This document shows positions 47,904-56,976 of a stretch of DNA of 64,000 nt, piece by piece. The notes below the pieces were generated by a model. The model saw only the letters and a program-made list of their open reading frames with translations. It was not told where the DNA came from and made no database searches. The translations under genes were made by a program, and so were the position numbers. The number at the start of each line of letters is the position of its first letter. The first letter of the stretch is position 1. The stretch covers positions 1,302,001 through 1,366,000 of the forward strand of contig NZ_JAZDRL010000001.1 in the NCBI RefSeq assembly GCF_047501465.1, in the 5' to 3' direction. This DNA is from Pseudochelatococcus sp047501465. Its GTDB lineage: Bacteria > Pseudomonadota > Alphaproteobacteria > Rhizobiales > Beijerinckiaceae.

Positions 47904-48695
47904 CTATTGTCTGGCTTGCAGTTCAAAAGCCCGCACCTCTTCCAGCAAGGTGATGAACGCTTGTACGCCATGGGTCGCTGCATGTTCCCCTTTTTCTGAT
48001 GAGGCAAGCCCCGCATCGCCAATGGCACCGGTTTCGTTCAGATCCTGGCTCATCCAGCCGAGCCCTGCAGGACGGCTTATGCTCAGGTATTGATAGTCTT
48101 TAGACATCTGGATGCCCCGCGAGGGGAAATTGCGGGCCTGTTGCATGCGCACAAGGTCAGGTCGGAAGGATAGCATCAGCGATGTTTCGATATCACCGCC
48201 ATGGATGCCGTGCTGGATTTCGTCTTGGCTAAAGAGTCCATCAGGATAGCCAAATCGCTGCCATGAGACGGTGACTGTCACCATGCCAAAGCGCACGCGC
48301 AAATCACGTGCAACGATATCGATGATTGGCGAGTTACCGCCATGCGAGCTTACGATTACGAGTTTTCTACACCCCGCCCGATGCAGGCTTTCGCCGATGT
48401 CGGTCCAAACACGGATAGCCGTTTCGGGCTTGAGGGTGAGGGTGCCTGCGAAGGCAATATGCTCATCGGATAGGCCCACTGCTTGAATGGGGAGGAATAG
48501 TGCAGGAAAATCTGCCGGTAGCAGGGCGCTAACCCGGTCGAGGTAGCCTTCCATGATAAACAGATCAGTGCCTAGCGGCAGGTGGGGGCCATGTTGTTCA
48601 ACCGCTGCGACAGGCAAAATTGCCAGCATATCGTGCATGGCTTCTGCGGTGAGGTCGGTCGTTGTCAGGTCTGTCCAACGATGGGAGGGAATCAT
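47904..48695 (-). CDS. Creatininase-family amidohydrolase
   Basis: The creatininase fold binds two metals and opens cyclic amides. The 263-residue product has the metal-ligand run PVAAVEQHGPHLPLGTDLFIMEG (Glu, His, Asp), GLSDEHIAFAGTLTLKPET, and LVIVSSHGGNSPIIDIVARDLR with the second His/Glu site, then HGGDIETSLMLSFRPDLVRM. Known members act on creatinine, on the mycofactocin precursor, or on riboflavin and folate intermediates. The substrate here is unknown. It stands alone on the minus strand, divergent from the MarR gene. Confidence 0.9.
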   Translation of the reverse strand: MIPSHRWTDLTTTDLTAEAMHDMLAILPVAAVEQHGPHLPLGTDLFIMEGYLDRVSALLPADFPALFLPIQAVGLSDEHIAFAGTLTLKPETAIRVWTDIGESLHRAGCRKLVIVSSHGGNSPIIDIVARDLRVRFGMVTVTVSWQRFGYPDGLFSQDEIQHGIHGGDIETSLMLSFRPDLVRMQQARNFPSRGIQMSKDYQYLSISRPAGLGWMSQDLNETGAIGDAGLASSEKGEHAATHGVQAFITLLEEVRAFELQARQ

Positions 48696-48886
48696 GGGGT
48701 GTATCCTGCATTATCCACCAATCGCACTTGGCATGGCGTTGATTGTCATTGTTGTGTCATCAGAAGGTTGCACTGCACTTATATGATAACAATAAATGAC
48801 AGCTGCTTATTGGCCCTATCCTAACATGTATTGCAACATCTTCCGGTGCATCCTTTAAGCGGTCTGAGCATAAAAGGTAGATAACA

Positions 48887-49378
48887 ATGAAGCATCCCGT
48901 TGCGAAGTCCGTCGGATGGGCACTTGTACATGCTGCGCGTCTGCATCGGACGCGTGTTGGAGAGCATCTCACGGCATTGGGGTTGTTCCCAGGGCAGGAG
49001 CAGGTGCTGCAAGCGCTAGCAACTGCCGATTCCATGACGATGGGCGAACTCTCATACATGTTGCGGGTAAAGCCTCCAACAGCTTCAAAGACCATCGCGC
49101 GACTGACAGCGCAAGGCTTGGTTGAGAGAGTGGCGGGACCAGGCGATGCACGCATAGTTGCTGTGCGCCTTACGGAAGAAGGCGCTGGTCGTGTCGCTGC
49201 GATCGATAAGTTGTGGGGTGAGGTCGAGGAAGAATTACTCGAAGGCTTTGATAGCAAAGAGCGAAAGCGGATGCGCAAGCTATTGCGTAAAGCTGCGCGC
49301 AATCTGGCAGGCACGCATGCCATTGACGAGGGGGACGAGGAGGGCGATGCTGAAGATACCGATGACATTGCTGAATAG
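48887..49378 (+). CDS. MarR-family transcriptional regulator
   Basis: This is a winged-helix repressor that usually answers to phenolic or oxidising ligands. The 163-residue product has the helical start (VGWALVHAARLHRTRVGEHLTALGLFPGQEQVLQALA), the recognition helix (LSYMLRVKPPTASKTIARLTAQGLVERV) and the wing (GDARIVAVRLTEEG). An acidic tail (DEGDEEGDAEDTDDIAE) is unusual. It lies 5 nt before the dehydrogenase, so the two form one unit, and the regulator probably controls itself and that enzyme. Confidence 0.92.
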   Translation: MKHPVAKSVGWALVHAARLHRTRVGEHLTALGLFPGQEQVLQALATADSMTMGELSYMLRVKPPTASKTIARLTAQGLVERVAGPGDARIVAVRLTEEGAGRVAAIDKLWGEVEEELLEGFDSKERKRMRKLLRKAARNLAGTHAIDEGDEEGDAEDTDDIAE

Positions 49379-49383
49379 GATAA

Positions 49384-50343
49384 ATGGTGGCTGATATCGA
49401 AATCGTGCTGACCGGCAACGTGATTGCCTCAGCAGAGGCGGCGCTTGATCGTGACTTCAAGGTGCATCGCTTGCTGGATATTGCTGATCAGGCCGCATGG
49501 CTGCGTGAGCACAGCACCCGCATCCGCGCCATAGCGGCGACAAACGGTTTGCCGGTGGATGCTGCTTTGATAGCGGCATTGCCGAATCTTGAAATTATCG
49601 CTGGCTTTGGCGTGGGATATGACAACATCGATGTCACCGAGGCAGCGCGACGCGGAATTATCGTCACCAACACGCCTGATGTGCTAACTGATGAAGTCGC
49701 GGATCTGACAGTAGGGTTATTGCTGGCTACCGTGCGGCAGATACCGCAGGCCGATCGCTTCCTGCGTGCCGGTCATTGGCTGGAAAAGCGCTTTCCTTTC
49801 ACGGCCACATTACGTGGACGCACAATCGGGATTTTTGGGTTGGGGCGCATTGGTCTCGCGATTGCCCAACGGCTTGCTGCCTTTGGCGTGCGTATTATCT
49901 ATCACAATCGTAACAAGCGCGATGATGTACCGTATCAATATATCGAAACCCTGCCCGCATTGGCTGAGACAGCAGATGTGCTGATCGTGGCAACGCCCGG
50001 CGGTGCGAATACGCATCATGCTATTGATGCGCATGTGCTGTCGGCTTTGGGGCCTGACGGGATTTTGATCAATATCGGCCGCGGCAGCATTGTGGATGAG
50101 GCTGCGCTGGCTACAGCGCTGCAGAAGGGCATTATTCTGTCAGCAGGGCTTGATGTATTTGAGGACGAGCCCCGCGTTCCGCAGGCATTGATCGATGTGG
50201 AAAATACGGTGTTGCTGCCGCATGTCGGATCAGCTTCCGTTTTTACCCGTGATGCTATGGGGCAGCTGATGGTCGATAATCTGACCGCATGGTTCGCTGG
50301 CAGGGGACCACTGACGCCAGTGCCCGAAACACCGGTGCCCTGA
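49384..50343 (+). CDS. D-2-hydroxyacid dehydrogenase (glyoxylate/hydroxypyruvate reductase type)
   Basis: The NAD(P) enzyme reduces 2-keto acids such as glyoxylate, hydroxypyruvate or 2-ketogluconate. The 319-residue protein has FGVGYDNIDVTEAARRGIIVTNTP, the Rossmann glycine motif GIFGLGRIGLAIAQRLAAFG, the substrate Arg in INIGRGSIVDEAAL, the Glu in LDVFEDEPRVP, and the catalytic His in LLPHVGSAS. Catalytic Arg, Glu and His are thus all present. It is coupled to the MarR gene. The stop overlaps a CCGGTGCC/GGCACCGG hairpin (50332-50359) shared with the convergent WD40 gene. Confidence 0.93.
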   Translation: MVADIEIVLTGNVIASAEAALDRDFKVHRLLDIADQAAWLREHSTRIRAIAATNGLPVDAALIAALPNLEIIAGFGVGYDNIDVTEAARRGIIVTNTPDVLTDEVADLTVGLLLATVRQIPQADRFLRAGHWLEKRFPFTATLRGRTIGIFGLGRIGLAIAQRLAAFGVRIIYHNRNKRDDVPYQYIETLPALAETADVLIVATPGGANTHHAIDAHVLSALGPDGILINIGRGSIVDEAALATALQKGIILSAGLDVFEDEPRVPQALIDVENTVLLPHVGSASVFTRDAMGQLMVDNLTAWFAGRGPLTPVPETPVP

Positions 50344-50359
50344 TGGTTCAAGGCACCGG
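50332..50359. terminator. Hairpin at the end of the dehydrogenase gene
   Basis: CCGGTGCC (50332-50339) and GGCACCGG (50352-50359) form an 8-bp stem that spans the stop codon. No T-run follows on either strand, so termination is doubtful. Confidence 0.3.
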
Positions 50360-50372
50360 CGCAGTCGGGGTC

Positions 50373-51362
50373 TTATGGCAGCGTGAGGATACCTGCTACG
50401 CCATCTTCAGTGCCAAAGGCTAGTCTTGCGCCCTTGGCATCCCAGGTGAGGGCGGTAACCGGGGCCGAGCCCGCTACACGCACCATCAGTTCCGCTGCGT
50501 CCGTGAGGCGGATCAGCATGACAGCGCCATCCGCATATCCGGTTGCGAGCACCAGCGATGAAGGATGAAAAGCTACCTGCGTGACCGTTGCTGAACGCAC
50601 ACCACATTCGCGGGGTGCTTTGCCCATGGGGCCGCCCTTGGCAAAAGGCCAGATGATAGCGGCATCCGCACCGGAAGTGGCAAGCCAATCGCCATCATGA
50701 GACCAGCTGAATGAGCGACACTTTGTGGGATAACCCGCCATCCGCATATCGCGACCATCGGATAGTCGCCAGCCATGCAGCGTGTTTTCCTGCATTGAGG
50801 TGACGACGAACTGATTGTCGGGGGAAACGGTGACGTCGAGGTGTGACCCCTTCCATGACAGAACTTCCGGGCCGGTCACAACGGCCGGATACCACAGGCT
50901 GACACCGTTGTAATGCGCGATAGCCAGGCGGTATCCCTTGGGCGCGAACGCAAGCCCTTGCGCAGTTGTGGGCACCTCGACCATGGTTTCGCGGCCCTTG
51001 GCGTCGCGCGCTTTTACCTGTTTGCCGATGCTCCAGGCAAACGCGCCATCAGCGCGCGCGGCCAGTGCCGTGATCCAGCGGCCTTTTTCGTCGGCTAATG
51101 TCTCCACCGTACCGTCCGCAGACGTGGCGACGATACGGCCATCATCACCGCCTGTCAGCAGGCGTTTGCCGCTGATGGCAGCAACCAGCGCGCCAGCATC
51201 TGGATGCGCTTCAACGCGTTGACGGGTGCCGGCCTTATCCAGCCAAACCCCACCATCACCCAGAGCGAAAGCAGCCGTATCACCAAGCCAGCCAAGGCCC
51301 GTCACATGCGCGCCGACTTCAAACGCCTGCACGCGCTCAATTAACGAAACAGCAGTGTTCAT
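50373..51362 (-). CDS. WD40-repeat protein paired with the CobW GTPase
   Basis: The 329-residue product (ATG 51362; an earlier in-frame start at 51410 overlaps the CobW gene and adds a basic 16-mer) is a beta-propeller of six or seven WD40-like blades. Examples are GSHLDVTVSPDNQFVVTSMQENTLHGWRLSDGRDMRM, RSFSWSHDGDWLATSGADAAIIWPF and VTQVAFHPSSLVLATGYADGAVMLIRL. It has no signal peptide. It lies 4 nt after the CobW stop, so the two are co-translated; this pairing occurs in other Rhizobiales. A scaffold role in zinc handling is inference. Confidence 0.85.
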   Translation of the reverse strand: MNTAVSLIERVQAFEVGAHVTGLGWLGDTAAFALGDGGVWLDKAGTRQRVEAHPDAGALVAAISGKRLLTGGDDGRIVATSADGTVETLADEKGRWITALAARADGAFAWSIGKQVKARDAKGRETMVEVPTTAQGLAFAPKGYRLAIAHYNGVSLWYPAVVTGPEVLSWKGSHLDVTVSPDNQFVVTSMQENTLHGWRLSDGRDMRMAGYPTKCRSFSWSHDGDWLATSGADAAIIWPFAKGGPMGKAPRECGVRSATVTQVAFHPSSLVLATGYADGAVMLIRLTDAAELMVRVAGSAPVTALTWDAKGARLAFGTEDGVAGILTLP

Positions 51363-51366
51363 CGGT

Positions 51367-52440
51367 TTACGCCGCGCAGGCGAGGAAACCCTCGCGGATG
51401 GCTTTTTCATTTAGCTCACGACCGATGAAGACGATGCGCGAATCACGCTTTTCATCCGGCTTCCAATCGCGCTGCAGATCGCCTTCAATGATCATGTGCA
51501 CGCCCTGGAATACGAAACGACGTGGTTCATTGCGGAATGACAAAATGCCCTTTGACCGCAGAATGCTGGCGCCATCGCGCTGCACCAGATCATTGATCCA
51601 CGGCAGGAACTTCTCCGGAATGACATCGCCGGGGATGGTGATCGCCACTGACTGCATATCTTCATCATGATAATGCTTCAGGCCACCATGCTTATGGTCG
51701 TGATCGTGCGCATGATGGTCATGATCGTGGTGGTGGTGATCATGTCCGCAACCGCAGTTTTCGCCGTGTTCATGGTGGTGATGATGGTGATCTTCCTCTT
51801 CAAGGAAGGCTGGCTCCAGCGTCAGGATACGGTCGAGATCAAACGCGTTGCGTTCCAGCACTTCCTCAAGCGGCACGGCGGCGCGCTGGGTTTTGTGCAG
51901 GCGGGCGTAGGGGTTGATTGCGCGGATGCGGCCAACGACCTCTTCAAGCTCATCTGCTGTGACGAGATCGGTTTTGTTGAGCACGATGACATCAGCAAAG
52001 GCGATCTGGTTTTTCGCTTCCGGCGCATCCTTGAGGCGATCCGAGAGCCATTTGGCATCCGCCACTGTCACCACGGCATCAAGCTTGGTACGCTCTGCCA
52101 CGTCCTTATCAACGAAGAAGGTCTGCGCCACGGGTGCAGGGTCGGCCAAGCCAGTGGTTTCTACAATGATCGCATCGAACTTGCCTTTACGCTTCACAAG
52201 GCCTTCGATGATGCGAATGAGATCGCCACGAACGGTGCAGCAGATGCAGCCGTTGTTCATCTCGAACACTTCTTCGTCCGCGCCGACGATCAGATCGTTA
52301 TCGATACCGATTTCGCCAAACTCATTGACGATCACGGCATATTTACGCCCGTGCTGCTCGCTCAGTATGCGGTTCAGCAGCGTGGTTTTGCCCGCGCCGA
52401 GATAGCCGGTGAGAACGGTGACGGGGATCTTATCGCTCAT
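51367..52440 (-). CDS. CobW/COG0523-family metal GTPase with His-rich loop
   Basis: COG0523 GTPases help load zinc or other metals into enzymes when the metal is short, and some act in cobalamin synthesis. The 357-residue product has P-loop GYLGAGKTTLLNRIL, the metal motif CICC at 65-68, switch ETTGLADPAPV and NKTD. Between the two domains (about 217-253) a loop holds more than 20 His plus Asp and two Cys, a strong metal store. The C-terminal CobW_C domain (IPEKFLPWINDLVQRDGASILRSKGIL) follows. It is the first gene of the CobW-WD40 pair. I found no clear Zur box in the 88-bp gap upstream. Confidence 0.94.
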   Translation of the reverse strand: MSDKIPVTVLTGYLGAGKTTLLNRILSEQHGRKYAVIVNEFGEIGIDNDLIVGADEEVFEMNNGCICCTVRGDLIRIIEGLVKRKGKFDAIIVETTGLADPAPVAQTFFVDKDVAERTKLDAVVTVADAKWLSDRLKDAPEAKNQIAFADVIVLNKTDLVTADELEEVVGRIRAINPYARLHKTQRAAVPLEEVLERNAFDLDRILTLEPAFLEEEDHHHHHHEHGENCGCGHDHHHHDHDHHAHDHDHKHGGLKHYHDEDMQSVAITIPGDVIPEKFLPWINDLVQRDGASILRSKGILSFRNEPRRFVFQGVHMIIEGDLQRDWKPDEKRDSRIVFIGRELNEKAIREGFLACAA

Positions 52441-52528
52441 GTGAAGCTCCGCAAGCGCTCAAAGGCGCGTTCCGTGAAATTTGATTGTGTAGCTTATATC
52501 GTTTGTTAAGGCGAAAATAAAAGGCATC

Positions 52529-54112
52529 CTAGAAAGGCCGATATTGGAAGGCCCATGTTTCTGACAATGTCTTGCCTTCTGCACGCAGAAAGAGCCGCAT
52601 TTCCACTGGTTCAGTGCCATCGGCGGTTAAATCGAACTGTGCTCGCCAATGGCCAGGCACATCGTTGGGCACAGCCTCAGTAAAGACATACGAGAACGTG
52701 CCGCGGGATGCCCAGAGCACCGCCTCCGGTTTTACGCCAAAGGGCAGATCTTTCAGATCACCGCCCATAAACTCCACCATGAACTTGCGTACCCCTTGCG
52801 GGCGTGGCTGGCCAGGCTGGCCGCCATTGCCAAGACGCGTGGCTACCACAAGTGCAAGCGCAGTTGGTTCTGGCTCATGGTCGCGCCAGTGCAGCCGATA
52901 GCGGAAACGATACGCATTGCCTGCCCGCGCCGGGGCTTCCGGCACCCAGAATGCAACAACATTATCGTGGATTTCATCATCGGTGGGGATTTCAATCAGC
53001 TGCACGGTGCCCTTGCCCCATGCTGCCAATGGCTCCACCCACGCGCTGGGGCGGCGTTCGTAATGAACGCCATCCTGATAATGATCAAACTGACGATCCC
53101 GCTGGAGCAATCCAAAACCGCGCGGGTTGTCGTCAGTAAAGGCAGAGGCGGTTGTCACTGGCGGGTTGTTGAGAGGCCGCCAGACGCGCTCTCCCGCACC
53201 AGTCCATAGACCGAGGCCATCGGAATCGTGCACTTCCGGCCGCCAGTCCACTGCTGTGCGTTTGGCGGTCTCGGAGTACCAGTACATTGAGGTGAGCGGC
53301 GCAACACCAAATCGCGCTACGTCGCGGCGCAGGAATAGCGCTTTGTCGATGGTCATATCGACGCCGCCATCGCGCGTCATCTCGAAGCTGAAAGCACCTG
53401 TGATGCTTGGGCCTTCGAGAAGGGCATAAACGGTGACTGATGGCGCATCAGGCTCTGGCGTATCAAAGTAGAACTGCGTGAACGCGGGGAACTCTTCCGG
53501 CCGATCAGGCACGGCAACATCCAGTGCGATGCCGCGGGCAGACAGGCCATATTGGAATGATTCGCCAATCGCGCGGAAATACGAGGCGCCCAGAAACGCA
53601 ACCCAGTCATTTTTGCGCCAGTCCAGCTTGCTCTGATCGCCAAACCGGCTCTCCTGAAAGCGGAAACCGGCAAAGCCTGCATCTGTCGGCAGATTGCGGG
53701 CTGGGCTATCGGCTGGCATGTCAAACAGCGCGGGATCGTAGAGCACTTCGCGGGCTTTGCCGTCTGCAACCACGAACATATGCACCGGTGTGCGAAAAAA
53801 CTGGCCGAGGTGGAAGAAGGTGAGCGGAAAACGCCCCTCGTCGGCAAAGACAGCATTATCTGTATCGAAGCGGATTTTTCCGTGTGCTTCGTAGTTGAGC
53901 GCATCAAGGATCACACCATCCCGGGCGGGCGGAGAGACATATGGCTGCTCTGATAGCGTTTTGGCATGCGATATCAGATCATCAAAAGAGAATGCTTCTG
54001 CCTTGCCAAGTCGCAAGCCGGATTGTGCCAGTGCGGGTGTGGCAAAACCCGTTGCCGATAAAGATGCAGTGGCGAGTGAGGAGGCTAAAAAAGCGCGACG
54101 GGTCATGGGCAT
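52529..54112 (-). CDS. MdoG/OpgD-family periplasmic glucan biosynthesis protein (second paralogue)
   Basis: The 527-residue product is a second member of the family of 14817-16418. The start (MPMTRRAFLASSLATASLSATG) is a twin-arginine type signal. FEAHGKIRFD-like LNYEAHGKIRFDTDNAVF, PTDAGFAGFRFQ, FLGASYFRAIGESFQYGLSARGIALDVA, MYWYSETAKRTAVDWRPEVHDSDGLGLWTGAGERVWRPLNNPP and RGFGLLQRDRQFDHYQDGVHYERRPSAWVEPL line up with the first copy. The two are diverged along their whole length, so the duplication is old. Twin-arginine export suits OpgD. No OpgH gene is near either copy. It stands alone after a rhizobial palindrome region. Confidence 0.92.
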   Translation of the reverse strand: MPMTRRAFLASSLATASLSATGFATPALAQSGLRLGKAEAFSFDDLISHAKTLSEQPYVSPPARDGVILDALNYEAHGKIRFDTDNAVFADEGRFPLTFFHLGQFFRTPVHMFVVADGKAREVLYDPALFDMPADSPARNLPTDAGFAGFRFQESRFGDQSKLDWRKNDWVAFLGASYFRAIGESFQYGLSARGIALDVAVPDRPEEFPAFTQFYFDTPEPDAPSVTVYALLEGPSITGAFSFEMTRDGGVDMTIDKALFLRRDVARFGVAPLTSMYWYSETAKRTAVDWRPEVHDSDGLGLWTGAGERVWRPLNNPPVTTASAFTDDNPRGFGLLQRDRQFDHYQDGVHYERRPSAWVEPLAAWGKGTVQLIEIPTDDEIHDNVVAFWVPEAPARAGNAYRFRYRLHWRDHEPEPTALALVVATRLGNGGQPGQPRPQGVRKFMVEFMGGDLKDLPFGVKPEAVLWASRGTFSYVFTEAVPNDVPGHWRAQFDLTADGTEPVEMRLFLRAEGKTLSETWAFQYRPF

Positions 54113-54153
54113 GAGGAGGGGTCACTTCCTGTTGCGCAAACTATGTCTCTGTT

Positions 54154-54198
54154 GCATCAAACCAAAAAGTGGATACCGCCTTTGGATAAATTTGATGC
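54154..54198. repeat. 45-bp REP-like palindrome of rhizobial type
   Basis: GCATCAAA (54154-54161) pairs with TTTGATGC (54191-54198). The interior (AAAGTGGATACCGCCTTTGG) matches in order the widespread rhizobial intergenic palindrome whose centre reads like AAAGTGG...ACCGG...TTTTGG. The next bases (AAACAAAGAGATAGGGC) also resemble the phrase that often follows it. The match is from memory of Rhizobium/Brucella intergenic repeats. A further short dyad, AGCGCATC/GATGCGCT, lies at about 54293-54320. Confidence 0.55.
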
Positions 54199-54453
54199 AT
54201 AAACAAAGAGATAGGGCAAAATAACAATTCAGGTTTAATGCATCTTGCTCTAGCGGATAAACCATAACGCTGAAAATTGAGAACAGTTTCAGAGCGCATC
54301 AAGAAAATATTTCCAGCAGATGCGCTGAGCTTCGCGTCAAGATGAGTCAAAAGAATGGCGTGTTGCAAGCTGGAGCTTGGTGAACTTTTGTCCCTGAATC
54401 GAGGGCTCAAAGCACTGCCATTTGCAGATCATTAGGACGCGAAGATCCATCCA

Positions 54454-54729
54454 TCAATGGCGATGTTCGCCTTCGAGCTTCCATGCACGGCGTGAAAAGT
54501 GTGCGGTGCCCCACAGTGCGAGCAAACTGAATGCACCCATGAAGATGTATTCGAATATATCGCCTAGTTCGAGCAGCCCTGCCACAGCCCACCCGGCCGC
54601 AATAGCCAGTGCGAGAAACTCCATCCCTACGAGAACGATGGCGCTCACAACGGTGATCAGGCTCTTTGCACCCAATGGTGCGGAAGCGGATTCGGCCAAG
54701 GTTGATCCTTCCAGTACACTTAACAGCAT
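54454..54729 (-). CDS. Small two-helix membrane protein of unknown function
   Basis: A 91-residue protein with two hydrophobic segments: LITVVSAIVLVGMEFLALAIAAGWAVAGLL (about 23-52, perhaps one long or two short helices) and YIFMGAFSLLALWGTAHF (about 61-78). A basic, His-containing tail (SRRAWKLEGEHRH) follows. The ATG at 54729 is plausible, but the ribosome site is weak. It stands alone between gene-poor stretches. The balanced hydrophobic pattern supports a real gene. I know no family. Confidence 0.55.
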   Translation of the reverse strand: MLLSVLEGSTLAESASAPLGAKSLITVVSAIVLVGMEFLALAIAAGWAVAGLLELGDIFEYIFMGAFSLLALWGTAHFSRRAWKLEGEHRH

Positions 54730-54941
54730 TTGCAGATAGGCATAAAAATCAATCTGTTGAGATCAGATCATTTGCCTAACGCTTTGAAATGTCGCATCTT
54801 ATATAAGCGTTGCGAAACCGCTTCGCGTGAAAATGCTATAACCGGATTACCCCATTGACGCAAGGATGTCATAGACTATCCATTGATCGTGCTAATGGTT
54901 ATCTGTGGTGCACTCGGCTGTCGTGATGAATGAGGGTTGGA

Positions 54942-55679
54942 ATGGGCACATTTTCAGTTCCCCGATATGCAGTTTACTATTCTCCAGCGTCTGACGGCGC
55001 CTTATGGCGTTTTGGTTCGGCTGTGTTGGGTTATGATGGCTTCAGCGGCACAGAGGTGCCACAGCTGGTGCCACCGGGATTTGATCTGGCAAGCTGGCGC
55101 GCATTGACCGCAGAGCCGCGCGCCTATGGCTTTCATGCGACGATCAAGGCGCCGTTCCGTTTGTCGGAAGGCAAGTCTGAAGCGACCCTTATTGCGATGC
55201 TCACGGATTTTGCTGCTTCGCAATCGGTGTTCGACTTGCCATCGCTGCAAGTCAGCGCTTTGGATGCACGCTCTGGTGAGGGGGCTTTTATAGCTCTGCT
55301 GGAACCAGAAACTACTCCCGCATTGGTCGCGCTGGAGAGAGGCACGATGCTCGCACTGGAGCCGTGTCGTGCGCCATTGACGGATAAGGAATTCAACCGT
55401 CGACGACCTGACACACTTACCGATCGGCAGCGCGCGTGCCTTAATGCGTATGGATATCCGTATGTGCTAGAGGATTTCCGCTTCCACATGACGCTGACAG
55501 ATCGGGTGCCGGAAGAGCGGGTAGAAGCAGCCCTTTCTGGCCTGAAAGCGCTCTACAGCGAGCATGTTGGCAATCCCGGTGTGCCAATTGATGCACTGAC
55601 GCTTTTCAAGCAGGAAGCGGGGGCGAATCGTTTCAAGGTGCTCGCCCGCGCGCCCTTAGGGAATGGCGTTACAGAATAA
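54942..55679 (+). CDS. DUF1045 protein of the 2H phosphoesterase fold
   Basis: The product is of the DUF1045 type, a branch of the 2H phosphoesterases that open cyclic phosphates of RNA or sugars. From ATG 54942 (GAGG at good spacing) it has 245 residues. The two catalytic H-x-T motifs are HATIKAPF (about residue 67) and HMTLTD (about residue 183). PRYAVYYSP at the start is typical. Some relatives belong to phosphonate-breakdown clusters, but no phn genes are here. The 3' end overlaps the end of hslU by 11 nt on the opposite strand. Confidence 0.85.
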   Translation: MGTFSVPRYAVYYSPASDGALWRFGSAVLGYDGFSGTEVPQLVPPGFDLASWRALTAEPRAYGFHATIKAPFRLSEGKSEATLIAMLTDFAASQSVFDLPSLQVSALDARSGEGAFIALLEPETTPALVALERGTMLALEPCRAPLTDKEFNRRRPDTLTDRQRACLNAYGYPYVLEDFRFHMTLTDRVPEERVEAALSGLKALYSEHVGNPGVPIDALTLFKQEAGANRFKVLARAPLGNGVTE

Positions 55680-56976
55680 ACCGGCTTAGGTCGGTATTTT
55701 TCGCCAGATCGCCAACGCCATTACGAACGAAATCGCCGTCGATGGTCACCGTCTCGCCTGAACGGTCGGGGGCGGTGAACGAGATATCGTCCAGCACGCG
55801 TTCAATCACGGTTTGCAGACGCCGCGCACCGATGTTCTCAACGGAAGAGTTGACCTCCACGGCCACACGCGCAATGGCGTTGATGGCATCATCGGTGAAC
55901 ACGAGCGTGACGCCTTCGGTCTCCAGCATGGCGACTGACTGCTTGATCAGGCTCGCTTCCGTCTCCGTGAGGATGCGGCGGAAATCGTCTTCATTGAGCG
56001 GCGAAAGCTCCACGCGGATTGGCAGGCGGCCTTGCAGTTCCGGCAACAGATCAGATGGCTTGGCCACATGAAACGCGCCGGACGCAATGAACAGTATGTG
56101 ATCGGTCTTTACCGGGCCATGCTTGGTGGAGACGGTTGTGCCCTCGATCAAGGGTAGCAGATCGCGCTGCACACCTTCGCGCGAGACGTCACCTCCTGAG
56201 CGGCCTTCGCGGGCACAGATCTTGTCGATCTCGTCGAGGAAGACGATGCCGTTTTCCTCCGTTTCGCGGATAGCTTCCTGCACGAGCGTGTCCTGATCGA
56301 GCAGCTTGTCGCTTTCTTCCGCAACGAGTGGTTCGTAGGCATCACGCACAGTCAGGCGGCGGGTGCGAGGGCGTCCACCGCCGAGCTTGCCGAAAATGTC
56401 GCCAATTGAGATCGCCCCGACCGATGCGCCAGGCATGCCGGGCAGCTCAAACATCGGCATGCTGCTTTGTTGCGATTGCAGATCAATCTCGATTTCCTTG
56501 TCATCAAGCTCGCCGGTGTGCAGCTTGCGACGGAAGGCATCGCGCGTAGTCTGGCTTGCGCTGTCGCCGACGAGGGCGTTGAGCACGCGCTCTTCAGCGG
56601 CCATCTGGGCCTTGGCCTGCACATCCTTGCGCTTGGCTTCGCGGACAAGCCCTATGGCCACTTCGACGAGATCACGCACGATCTGTTCAACATCGCGCCC
56701 GACATAGCCCACTTCAGTGAACTTTGTAGCTTCTATCTTGAGAAATGGCGCACCAGCCAGCTTGGCCAGACGACGGGATATTTCCGTTTTTCCGCAACCT
56801 GTCGGGCCAATCATGAGAATATTTTTCGGCAGCACCTCGTCGCGCAGATGGCCCGTAAGCTGCTGACGCCGCCAGCGGTTGCGCAGGGCAATAGCCACTG
56901 CACGCTTGGCATCACGCTGGCCAACGATGTGGCGGTCTAGTTCTGAAACGATTTCGCGGGGGGAAAATGCATTCAT
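55669..56976 (-). CDS. hslU: HslU, ATPase of the HslUV protease
   Basis: HslU unfolds substrates and feeds them into the HslV chamber. The 435-residue AAA+ protein has SPREIVSELDRHIVGQRDAKRAVAIALRNRWRR, Walker A GPTGCGKTE, the I-domain (about 110-230), Walker B NGIVFLDEIDKICA, GVQRDLLPLIEGTTV and the C-terminal LSRFIL tail that docks in HslV. It overlaps the hslV stop by 4 nt. The neighbourhood hslVU facing hisB is the standard rhizobial arrangement. Confidence 0.97.
   Translation of the reverse strand: MNAFSPREIVSELDRHIVGQRDAKRAVAIALRNRWRRQQLTGHLRDEVLPKNILMIGPTGCGKTEISRRLAKLAGAPFLKIEATKFTEVGYVGRDVEQIVRDLVEVAIGLVREAKRKDVQAKAQMAAEERVLNALVGDSASQTTRDAFRRKLHTGELDDKEIEIDLQSQQSSMPMFELPGMPGASVGAISIGDIFGKLGGGRPRTRRLTVRDAYEPLVAEESDKLLDQDTLVQEAIRETEENGIVFLDEIDKICAREGRSGGDVSREGVQRDLLPLIEGTTVSTKHGPVKTDHILFIASGAFHVAKPSDLLPELQGRLPIRVELSPLNEDDFRRILTETEASLIKQSVAMLETEGVTLVFTDDAINAIARVAVEVNSSVENIGARRLQTVIERVLDDISFTAPDRSGETVTIDGDFVRNGVGDLAKNTDLSRFIL

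Noticed and set aside
51667..52509. 280-codon plus-strand frame opposite the CobW gene
   Set aside because: It is the reverse complement of the His-rich GTPase gene; CAT repeats read backwards as ATG/Met-rich runs.
52441..52528. Zur box before the CobW gene
   Set aside because: I found AT-rich words but no clear dyad of the alphaproteobacterial Zur type.
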